Of a DNA stretch of 64,000 nucleotides, positions 22,108 through 32,682 are shown piece by piece. The DNA is taken from the NCBI RefSeq assembly GCF_011397635.1, contig NC_064754.1, positions 28,562,543 to 28,626,542 of the forward strand, read 5' to 3'. Below the pieces are notes generated by a model. That model was not told the DNA's origin. It ran no database searches and worked only from the letters and a program-made list of their open reading frames with translations. Position 1 is the first letter of the stretch. Each line of letters starts with the position of its first letter. Source of the DNA: Epinephelus fuscoguttatus (lineage: Eukaryota > Chordata > Actinopteri > Perciformes > Serranidae). The translations under genes and the position numbers were made by a program.

Positions 22108-23746
22108 ATGTTTAGCTATCACATCTTTGTGGTTTTGTCTTTGAATATTCTGCGTGACCTGAGTATGTCCGTTACTGCCTGTGGTAAGTTTACCGCCTCT
22201 GTTGTCTGGGATTTTACTGTCCGCCCTAGAAAGCGCTTCATTCTCCTGCCTTAATGATTGATGATGATGATTTTTAAATGTTGTGTTTAGTGTTTTTAGG
22301 ACTTGTAGTAAAAGTTGGCAGTTATTCATCCCATTGTATGCTTCAGATTTATTATTTATTTTTATATTTTAATGATTTCTTGGCCAAAATGTGTTACATT
22401 CTTTAACAATGGCTTACTATGTAGCCTACATGTATAGTATTATAATATAGTTGTAATTTGTAAAAAAAAAAAAAAAAAAAAAAAAGCATGTTTTAGAGCA
22501 GCCGTTCTCAACAGGTGGGTCGTGGTCCAAAAGTGGCCCACTCTAAATGGACCACATGTGTCAAGTTTATTAAAAAAACGCACACTTTATTTTTTCCGTT
22601 GTACACTGAGTAAAAAGCGGAGGGCTACATGACAGAGACAGCATACTAGCTCAACCACATGGCCAAACACATGTATGACACTGAATGAATTAAACTGTGG
22701 GACCTCGAACTAATGACTAAGGAGAAATCTGGACCTCATGGCTGGTCCAGTTGGGAACCACAGTGTTAGAGCCTCTGTTGTGTAGTGGATAATGTCACAC
22801 ATGTACACACAAGTTGTGGCAGTAGTACTGTAGCCTACATATTCATGGCCATACCAGTAAAGCTATTTTGATTTGGAATGGCCTCACTTTCATTAGTGTA
22901 GCTTTTTCACCACTTATCCTTACTGACGGCTTTAAAAGTTATTATGTGGTATTCAGTGTCTTAAAAAACAAGTTGAGCTGTTGATATCACAGGAGAATAG
23001 CCACATACCTTAAAGGGGAACTACGCCCGTTTTGGAAATTTATACATGTTATGTGGTCTAAGACAGTACAATAATATTAATAAACATGGACAGCTCTCTT
23101 AAAAATACAAAACCTAGAGTGCTAAAAGTCAAATTTGTGATGTCATAGGGTGTAAAGGCTGGAGCTGCTCCATGGTGAAAGATGTTATAGGTGACGCTGA
23201 GAGCAGCCAGTGGAGTGTTCTGCATGTTTGGGTACAGTTTCTGTTTCAGAACTGAGAACAGTACAATAGAGTAACGCTTATTTAGGTATACAAAAGAAAA
23301 CAAAACATGTGGGTCAACAAGTTCAGGCTCCCGTTCATTGTCTATGATGCAACTTCAGACTTTACACCTAATGACATCACAAGTTTGGGACCTCTTGTTT
23401 GAACTTTCCTTGGCCATAGCAGTAATGTTGGAATTCTTAACTTTGGTGGTGTTCCCCTTTAACCTTATTTATTTATTCAGTGATTGAGTTGAAATGTAGA
23501 GGGGCAGATATACGTATATGATTAGATTTTTTTTTATCTTTAGATATATATATATATATATTTTTTAGTAAGTGTTTTGTTAAATAGTTACAGAATTGTG
23601 AGTGTGTACAGGGACGTAGCACCAGATTCTGGGCCTATGCATAAGCAGTCTCTGTGGCCCCCTGCCCTTCTTTCTTCTTTCTCTTTCTTTCTGTCTCTCT
23701 CACGCATCTTTTGAATTATTTTTTTAAGTCAGTTTGCTTTCTTTTC

Positions 23747-23789
<43 letters not shown>

Positions 23790-26700
23790 TTCTTTTTTCC
23801 CTTTCTTGGGGAAAGATGTATGTTGGTGCCCTTTACTTTAGCTACATTCAGTGACAAATCCTAGTACAAGGGTAGGCTTAGAGAAATCCCCCTATTTCTT
23901 TTATACAGAGTTCAGTCTTTTGAACCACTTAATTGAGCCAATATTAATTTAGTTGTGGCACTAATTATTATATAAAATTAAATGATATAGAAATAAAGAA
24001 ATGAAAATTGCAAACAAAACAACATCTTACCCTCCAGGCCCCCCCTACCACTTGGGCCCTGGGTAATCAGCTCCACTTTTCCCCCAACTACGCTACCCTC
24101 TGAGTGTCTGACCCAAAATAAGTGTTTTGTATAGAGACTGTTTGGTTGCCTGGCAAGATGCAGCTTCAGTAACTAAGGAGGAACTAAGGACTGACTGCTG
24201 TTCTATTAAGGAAACAAATACATATATTGAATTAACAAACAAAAAAAACTTTTGGTTTCTTTGAAAGACATTGTGTGTGAAATGACAGTTTTAGATGTTT
24301 TAATGATGGACTGTCTAAAACCTCAACCTGTAATGTCTGTGTTACAGATGAGAATTGTGCAGATAAACCTGAGTTCACTCCCTCCATACTGGTTGTCAAG
24401 TTTGGTGACCCGACCTCTGCCAGCTGCGCTGCATGTCAGCATGACTGCATAGGCTACATTTTTAAAATCGAAAGCAATTCAGGAAAGACAGAAACAAACG
24501 GGACCGTGATTACATGGATGGTCGACAGGCTGACTGAGTGGGACGCATCACCCTTGTGCTACTATACCATTCCTCAAGCCCAGTGTTGTACCACCCTGCC
24601 TGTGACTGTCTACAGTAAGTAAACAAAAAACTTGCTGGTGATGATTTAATTATTTATAATTAACAACGTGTGTACGTTTAGGTGGTTTATATTCTCTCAT
24701 CTTGTTACTGAATGTGTGTCTGTCTCTCTGTTTGTCTCCACAGAGCCTCCAGACGATGTGTCCATCAGCTTTGATAATCACACTGGGCCAATGTTTGAGG
24801 GTCAGCAGTACACTCTGCAGTGTACAGTGGAGGAAGTCGCTCCTATTGAAAACCTCACTGTGACTTTTTATAAAGGACAAACAGCACTAGGTCAACTTCA
24901 TTCTGAAAACATCACAGAGAAGAAACCAGTGACTGAGACCTTCACTTTAGACATCACCCCCAGTAAAGAAGATGATGGAGCCCAGTACTGGTGTGAAGCA
25001 AAGCTGGAACTGGGACCTGAAGGACCACAGCCCCCTCCAGTGGGGATATCACAAAAGATCCCAGTCACTGTGCACTGTGAGTACGACAACACAGAAAAAA
25101 GTCAACACACCTTAACACCCCTGGTTATCATGTTGGCCTCTTTTGCAGTAACGGAAGAACTATTTTGACCTTTTATTCAAAGCTAATCAATATGTTTAAA
25201 ATAGCAATGGATCACATGACTGCTTGGAGGTGAGAGGGGTCACGCATAGTTATGAGCCCACTTGACTCTGCAGACCTCCTCGTCTCTACGGACCATGATA
25301 GTCTCTTAGCTCATTGTTTTAGTGTTAGTGTTGTTTTAGTTTTGACTCGGTCTCATCACTTTCATCTGCGTGTTTCCAGTGAAAAAGCTCTTAAAACCCA
25401 CTGCTCAGTACAAAACAGCAGACAGATAAAATTGGCGACCAACCGGTGAGCATTATTTTTGATATTTTTGTCATGAGTTGGTGAAGACCATAATGTGTAT
25501 ATGAAGACGGATTAACATCTCCACCTATCCTCATTGTACAAAAATGAAGCCAAAATACCCCGAATACATCCCCTGTCATCTTGTGCTGGTGACATAATTT
25601 GGAACAAGCATCTGCACAGTAGCTATCTCCTGAGCCAAAAGGAGTGTCAGTTGACCAAACACATGATTCCAAATGAGTGTTAATGTCGTGTTGTGTTATC
25701 AGCTTAAAAGGTGATAATAGTGTAGTGCAGAAGTCCTGAAAGCCGGAAATGAGTTAGCATGTTAGCACTCATGGTACATTCAGCTCAAAGCACCAGTGTG
25801 CCTAAATCCACCTCAGGGAGTCTTAGCTTATCTGAGCACAGTGAGTCTCATAACAATACAGTTCAGTTGTTGCAGTATCTAATATATGAATATGTTTGAA
25901 GACATCAGTCTGTAAAGAAACTTTTATAATTATTATAACTACCACTGTTCCTGTAAATAAAGGTAGTCGATTAAAATTTTAAATACTTTCAGTTATGTTT
26001 TGAAGTAGAAGCACATGGTCGCAGAAACTGAAAGTGAAGTACATCAGCCTGTAAGGGATAATACTGTAATGAAAGAAATTGGGTGCTTTCCACCACTTCT
26101 CTTTTACAATGTGCTGTACGTCACCATCAGTGGACCATCTGTTTAAGATTTCCAAAAATTTCCCATGCTACTGTGATGACGTATTGTGTTTCTTTCTCAA
26201 CACACAGATAAGCCTCAAATAGAATCATCACTTCCAGATGAGATCACCATCACAGAAGGAAACCCTCTACAACTGAACTGCTCAGCTGTGGGGAAACCCA
26301 GCCCCTCATACACCTGGAAGCTCCCATTAGATAGCCCCTCCCCCTCCAATAGCAGCGTTCTCACTATCAGCTCTGTAACTTTTGCGGATGAAGGGTTGTA
26401 CACTTGTACCGTCAGTAACAGCAGGGGGACTGTCACTGTGAAGTTTAACGTTGATGTCCAAGGTGAGTTTTTAAGTATTGTCCAGTCTTCATGGTTGTGA
26501 CTGTTAGTGGAAAGTGAGTGCAACACACCATTGCTTTCAGTGTTTCTTTCTCATAGCATGACTGTAACACCTGACACAGGAAGGAAGTTCATTGTGGCTG
26601 TTTTTGTATTTGGTTTTGGTCTGACGTCTAATAATATGTGTTCCTTTTTTCTTTTTCCCCTTACCCAACTCTCTGCAGTCAACATGGGAATCATTATAGC

Positions 26701-26851
26701 CGTGATAATTGGAGTTTTTGTTCTTGTCATGACCGTCTTGGGCCTTCTTGTTTACTTCTATTGCTACAAACCCAGCCGAGTGGGACAGTACAACCTGAAG
26801 GACGTTTTCCGCTTGCACGCACGACACTCCACCGTGCCCTGTGCAGAGTAA
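22108..26851 (+). CDS. ICAM-like adhesion protein, three Ig domains, transmembrane
   Basis: Exons are 22108-22183, 24348-24614, 24744-25076, 26208-26462 and 26679-26851, all phase 1 with GT/AG junctions, giving 367 residues. Exon 1 ([15 protein letters not shown]) is the signal peptide. Exons 2 and 3 encode ICAM-type domains 1 and 2 and are 98-99% identical to gene 1. Exon 4 encodes an I-set third domain of the same length but only about 81% identical. Exon 5 holds the membrane segment and a short cytoplasmic tail. Domain 1 carries an N-G-T glycosylation site that gene 1 lacks, whereas gene 1 has N-E-T in domain 2 that is lost here. The role inferred from family and linkage is cell-cell adhesion through leukocyte integrins. 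KIES in domain 1 could correspond to the acidic integrin-binding residue of ICAMs, but this is unproven. Confidence 0.75.
22498..22763. repeat. hAT-like MITE
   Basis: It starts GCAGCCGTTCTCAACAGGTG after a poly(A) run and ends TCCAGTTGGGAACCACAGTG, an imperfect terminal inverted repeat typical of a widespread vertebrate hAT-type MITE. It lies in intron 1 of ICAM-like gene 2. Confidence 0.55.
23009..23463. repeat. MITE with TTAAAGGGGAAC termini
   Basis: The left end is TTAAAGGGGAACTACGCCC and the right end is GTGGTGTTCCCCTTTAA, an inverted pair. It is non-coding. A short related end occurs near 49170. Confidence 0.65.
23748..23790. repeat. (TTTC)n microsatellite
   Basis: About ten TTTC units in intron 1 of ICAM-like gene 2. 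Confidence 0.9.
24311..25089 (+). repeat. near-identical block shared with 3398-4176
   Basis: Second member of the 779-bp pair. The left edge is the first base of CTGTCTAAAACC and the right edge is the end of GTGAGTACGACAA. Beyond both edges the two loci do not align by eye. Confidence 0.85.
26679..26851 (+). CDS. transmembrane and cytoplasmic exon of ICAM-like gene 2
   Basis: The exon starts after CTCTGCAG. A hydrophobic segment of about 26 residues ([20 protein letters not shown] is its core) is followed by a 30-residue basic tail, [15 protein letters not shown] then [13 protein letters not shown], and TAA. The stop is directly preceded by a consensus donor (GCAGA followed by GTAAGT), so the exon may instead splice onward and replace the last residue with a longer tail. 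Confidence 0.75.
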
Positions 26852-29800
26852 GTCTGCGGGAGGACATAAAATGTGTATGGACATTTGTCGCATCTCTCTC
26901 TCCCTCATTTCCTGTTATCTGTCCACTGACACTATCTAATGATATACAGTACCCCAAATTATATCATAAAAATGAGTTGAATTCAAGTTTTAACTTTAAC
27001 TTTAACTTAACCTCACTACTGAATGGAACAAGTCACCATCTCTCTTTTATCTGCTGTGTTTACAGAAGCTTTATATACAAATACTGGTTTTGTACAAAAA
27101 CATACAGTAGATCATGTAGTAGTAGCTTACAGAGACACTTTAACAGTTATAACTTTATAGAAGCATCATTTGACAGTGATTACAAGCAACTATCCATTAT
27201 GCCTATAGGGGATTCCCATTAATGTATGGGGTTTATTTTTATGAAAAATATTTTGTGATAATTGAAAGCAGCTATTCAGTAAATCTACATACATTTAAAG
27301 TGCAGTGTTAAAGTCTGACACAGTGTTGCACTGCAACATGTATGTAGCTCAGTTCCTTACCACAAAAATGTGAATATTTCACTTTGTCTAGAGTTACAAG
27401 ACCAAATCCTCTGTATGTGTGAAGCAAATACAATATTATGGGTCACATCTTCTTTTTTTAAGAGACAGGACTTTTTACCTTATCATTATAGATTTTTCTT
27501 GCTCCCACAAAAAGACTAATGACGTGTTGGCTATCTCTCAGTGCATTCCTGCTTTCCTGCCCTGTGTGTAGCACCCAGCCCCAAGTTCACTAGCTCGGGG
27601 TTGAGTGTGTAGCAACATTGCTCAAAGGGAAGTTCAAACTGCATTTGTTGGGGACTATTTTCAGCTGTGGATTTATATATATTTGGCGCACTAGTGAGTA
27701 TTAAAGACAGCAGGATGTTGTACATGGGTTGGACTCGACACAAACCACAGTACCCTTGTTGACTGTAATGAAGGAACATTGGTGCAACCATTTGACACAT
27801 GATAGGTTTTTAATAGTTTTGCAGTGGTGGCTAAAAGTTTGGTAGACAGGGTAGTGTAAACGCCACCCTAGGGTCTACTTTAGATTTATAATTGTGCTTT
27901 CGTGGTACATTTTATGAAACAAATTTGTAACTCGTCAGATTATTACAAAATCATTTCCACATAGACTCGTGAGGTGTCTTGAGGCAGTTGCCTGTTTTAC
28001 CTGGTTGGTAATCCAGCCTCGAGTAGGATCAGCTCATTGTTTGTTTCATCTTTTCATGGGAACTGAATAATGAAAATAGAGACTATCACCAGACTTATCC
28101 TTGAACGGATGCACAACCTTGAATTTGGTAGAGAGCCTCTGGTTCAACAGGTTTAGCAGTAAATATAGAAGTGCTGATATTGTTGCTGTTGTCGTCATTT
28201 CAGTGCCTTCATTGGTTTTTAGAACGTCAGACAAAGGACTGCAGTTCAACACTAGTTTGCCAGCTCTGGCACATTTACAGAAATGTTGATTAATGTGTGT
28301 TGTCCTGAAATACACAAATATTTTAGTCCAGCTGCAGTTTTATACAGAAACATAGTTGATTATTGAAGTAGAATGCTGGCAGACAAAAGTTTACATTCTA
28401 TACCAAATGTTTGATATTAGAATATGAATTTATATTAAATGTATACAGGCTAATAATGTAATTTGATATATGACTCAAAAGTGGAAGTAGTTTAGAAATA
28501 AATCAGTATTTAATTTGAATAACAAAAAAGTTAAATAATAAATTACAACAATCAAATTTTTAAAAAATGAACCAATTTTATATTTTGTCATTTGCCAAGG
28601 GAAATGAGAAACTAAATTTATGTTATTAAGTTAGTATTATGTGGTGCTTATTGGGCCACAGTGGTCTGAAACAAGGTAAAGGTGTTGTTTTTGGTTTCTC
28701 TCTGTTGTATTTTGGCAGTCTTACTGCAAATGACCTAATAGCTTCATTCAGAGATGTGCTGTGTATATATAAAGCTCAATAATAGTATTTGAAAATGCTT
28801 GCACAGGACTTCACAGCTGTGTGTTTAAACCACTGAAACTTTGAGCCTGACCTCATTCCAGCCCAGCTACTGATGGTGCAAGTTTCTGTGTGCATGTATT
28901 TGTAGTGTATATCTTTGTGTATGGTGTATGCATTGTATTCAGAGATGTGCTGTTTATATTTAAAGCACACACACTTTCTGTGTGTGTGTATGTGTGTGTA
29001 TTTGTTGTGTACATGTGTGTATGGTGTATGCATCTGTTGTATTGCTGTGCTAGCTTAATGACACTGAAAAAAAGAACTAGATGCAAGCAAAAACTGTATA
29101 AAACTGAACGGCTCACTTAAGGAAAATGCTTTGACCACATTTATTTGAAAATGTAATTAAATTATCACTTTGTACAAACAATGAGATGTTTCCATGTGTC
29201 TTTCATTGATATTTTATTGCTTTTTTTTGTTTTCAAGATAGTTTTTGGGGGGCATTTTAGCCTTTGATTGATGGGATGGATGTTGGGTGTGTGGGTGAGG
29301 GGGGACTGCAGGGTGGAATAGAGCCCACATTTTTAAGCAGTTGCAAATATATGGAAAAAGATACTGTTAAAACACCACAATATTGATGCAGAAGTACATT
29401 AAAAATACTACTTCACCTGCTTTTCCTTTCATAAATAAGTGAACATAAAGTATTACAATCACAGATTGGCCTTAGAGTCCAGTTATCCAATGGAAGAATC
29501 CGTCCTTGCCTCACACGTGAAGGACTGTCAGACATGCTTACTAAGTCTTACAGTGTGGCTAAATGGCAAGGACAGTACACCCTGAAAGTGCTTATGACAC
29601 TGGAAGACATATTTCCTGTTTATGATTCCTTAACGTTGAGTTAGCTTGTCTCCTTCTGAACTCTGCAGGCTTTTTAATCTCTGAGGCTTTCCCGAGAAAG
29701 TCCACTACAAACATTCTGTTCAGGGTGGAGCGAGTAAATACATCCCAGAAATATTTGACTGTTTTCCTCCCCTCCATTACTAAGCATACCTCTACTCTGC

Positions 29801-30944
29801 TACCAGGAAGAAACTTGGAGGAGATGAGGAGAGGAAAGAGGAGGACATGAGAAACTTGATCTTTGATCATTAACAATAAAAACTACCGATGAAATAGCCC
29901 TGTCATAACTGATGAAGCAACACATTCTCACTCCAAACTCATCAAATACCAGGCGGGGTTGGATTAAACACATGCCACAATATGTTATCTGCTCTCTTAT
30001 CCAGCCAGTGCTCATGTATGTTACAAACTTTCTAAGCATTCTTGGACTAAGCGTGATTTCCTCCTTGTATAGGCATGCATTACCCTGATAGGCCTAAATT
30101 TATTTTATGAATCTGAGGCAAGAAAGAGGGCCCATCCTTCATGCCCTAGTACTCTTCATTCATGTATGTAACAGCCCTATCACTGAAAAGGAATCACGGC
30201 TTACAGTTTTTGCAAGCTGTCACAGAATATTATGGGTATGTTTACAGCATGATCACAAGCCCATAAAACTAAAACACTTCCAGAGGAAACCTGCGCATCC
30301 TGGCCTGACAGTCCTGCTGGCACTTCAATGTTTATTTTGGCAAAAGTCCATGCTTGCAATTGCACAAGTGCAGACTTGTTTATACACTCAATAAAAATCT
30401 TCCTAGAGCTCCTCAACACACAGAAAACTGAATCCAGAAAGTCAAATATTGGGCTGAATTAACTATAGCAGTTACATAATAACAATGTGTTTAAGTACCC
30501 AATAAAAACTGAATTCTCCACACATTAATCATGCGTGGAGAATTCTTGCCTAGATTGAAATTTCTCAAAGATATACATGTAGCCCTAAATGTTGTTTTAC
30601 ATCCTACAGATGATCAGGCACACACTGTTCAAGACAAATAAAATAAATATTGTAAAAAAAAAAAAAAAAAAAAAAAAGTTAAATTATTATATCAAATATG
30701 TTTTGCTATTCTCTTTTTGTTAAACTATGAACAAAACAGACAAAACAAATACAAACACAGCACAAACAAGAATATCTTCCCTACAAAACACACACCTACA
30801 CACTGGAGGACAAAAGACAAAAATTACATTGAAAGGTGTGTTTATGTAGTAGGTAGTAGGATATATATCGTTTACAAGATATTAAAAAGATTGACACTGT
30901 ACACCTGGTCAATTCAAGAAAGACTTACTACAGTATCTTATTAT
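26852..30944. other. 3' flank of ICAM-like gene 2 and intergenic sequence
   Basis: AATAAA at 28497-28502 could end the transcript. Simple GT-rich sequence occurs at 28880-29030, and a poly(A) run at 30654-30677. A short perfect inverted repeat, GAATTCTCCAC with a 13-base loop, lies at 30511-30545. No further gene is recognised. TYK2, which lies between ICAM3 and CDC37 in human, is not seen here. Confidence 0.45.
27066..27222 (+). CDS. candidate alternative last exon of ICAM-like gene 2
   Basis: The acceptor TGCTGTGTTTACAG precedes a 157-base open stretch that joins in phase to the donor at 26848. It would replace the short tail end by 52 residues beginning ESFIYKYWFCTKTYS and containing several tyrosines, ending with TAA at 27222. 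Splice signals and phase are compatible, but no homologue is recognised. Confidence 0.3.
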
Positions 30945-32371
30945 CAGTGGTGGAAGAAGCAGTCAGATCTTTCACTTTGATAACAGTAGCAATACTACAG
31001 TGTAGAAATACTGTTACAAGTTAAAGTCCTGAAATCAAAATCTTACTCAGGTATAAGTACAAATATAGGCATCTTAAAATACTAAAAGTAAGAATAGGTT
31101 ATGCAGAATGGCCCATTTCAGAATAATGTTTATTACATTATTGGATTGTAGGGGAGCGCAGGGCACAACGCAGGGTAAATGGTAGCATGGACTTTTTATG
31201 TGGTTACACAGGGTTGATCCTTTCACGCCTTCAACCAGTTGACCTAACACCAAACAGTGACCCGCAAAATTCCACAGAGATTTGACGTGCTTCAGCTGGG
31301 TTCAGTAACAAAGAGTGTTTTCAGCTGACATAAGTACATTTCATTGTCATACTTGTTTTTTGATTACACAGAATCCAATCATATATCTTCTTAACAACTG
31401 TCTCGTTGCCTTAAACACAGCACCATTTTGAACTATGTAACCAACTCCCAGCAGGGGAAATTTCCACCCCATGGGGTTAGTTGTAACACAGTGGTAATAC
31501 TAAGCCTCCTATAGCACATTTTCTCTATTGTTGCATTCAGATTGAACTAACATCCTTGATTTAATGAGATATACTTTGTATTTTTAATGTGTAAGCTACC
31601 TTATTGACATACTGTCACAGTCTTGTCAAAATTAAAATATTCAATACTTACATTTTGACACGTGGCTCAAGGTTGCCCATTCCATGTACAGTACATCTAT
31701 CAGTCAAACCACTGGACACAGATGGATAGATACCTATCCTTTCCCAGATGTAGATGGAGACCTACAGTATATAGATAGAATTGTATTGAATTAATTGTGT
31801 TAAACAGACTTTTCCAGCAAGTGTTACAATTAACTCTCTGCCTGTTACAGTTCGCCCCACCTTTGGGGTATGTTAAAACATTTCACTTCCACCACGTCTC
31901 AGTGCAATTGTAAAACAAAGGTAAGCTCTAGGGAAAAAAACAGCAACATAATAATAATAATAATCTCACACAGTTTTAATAAGATTCAGCCCAAACTAAA
32001 CTGTGTTAGCTTGTACCCCGCTCTCCCCTACTTACTGGTGTGGTCATGTGTTTATTACTTTTAACTAGGCAACTTCATATACCCTTTATATATAAGGTGT
32101 ATTACAGGTTAAAATACCCAGCCTATTGGGTAGTACACCATAATATTAAAAATATTTTGTTTCAATAATCTGAATCAGTAAAATAATAAGTGGCCCACTA
32201 AAGCTATCAAATAACATAGTGGAGTAAACATGCAGCATTTTTCTCTGCAATGTAACGTTAGTAGAGTAGAAAATAGAATTAGTAAAGTGGCCTACAAGTA
32301 TCCAAAAATAAATGTACAAGCCTACTTAGGTACAGTGCTCGATAAATGTACTTAGTTACATTCCACTACTG
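30945..32371. mobile_element. large CAGTGGTGGAA-family element
   Basis: It starts CAGTGGTGGAAGAAGCAG and ends GTACTTAGTTACATTCCACT then ACTG, the inverted ends of a common fish hAT-type MITE. At 1.4 kb it is longer than usual copies (compare 39575-39790) and has no transposase frame, so it may be a deletion derivative or a MITE with other sequence inserted. Confidence 0.5.
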
Positions 32372-32459
32372 CAAATTATTAATGTTTTTGTCATTATAAT
32401 TGCAGTTAATAGATGTTGATTGATCGATATGAACAACCCGACCGGCACGCGCTTCATGA

Positions 32460-32476
32460 TGACGTCTACTGATTGG
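32460..32476. promoter_or_regulatory. CRE-like and inverted CCAAT motifs before cdc37
   Basis: TGACGTC at 32460-32466 matches the cAMP-response half of a CRE, and ATTGG at 32472-32476 is an inverted CCAAT box. They lie about 210 bp before the start codon in a locally GC-rich, TATA-less stretch, as expected of a housekeeping promoter. Function is inferred. Confidence 0.4.
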
Positions 32477-32682
32477 ATTCCGGGCGCGGAGCTGCAGTTT
32501 AAGAGGGGATATCTGTAAACGGCTTGTGGCTGCCTGTGCCGTTAAGAGGATTATAAACTGTCAATGTCCGTCTTGTTTGCTGCCGTCTTATCAGTACAGT
32601 GCCCCTGATGAATCCGCTGTCTCCTTCTCCTGTAGCTGAAACAGAAAACCCGAGGATAGGGGGGGCAGAAGGAGCCGTGAAT

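Noticed and set aside
3398-25089. The two ICAM-like loci as an assembly artefact (two alleles placed in tandem)
   Set aside because: Domain 3, the signal exons, the terminal exons and nearly all introns differ strongly, so these are distinct genes; only the short inner block is near-identical.
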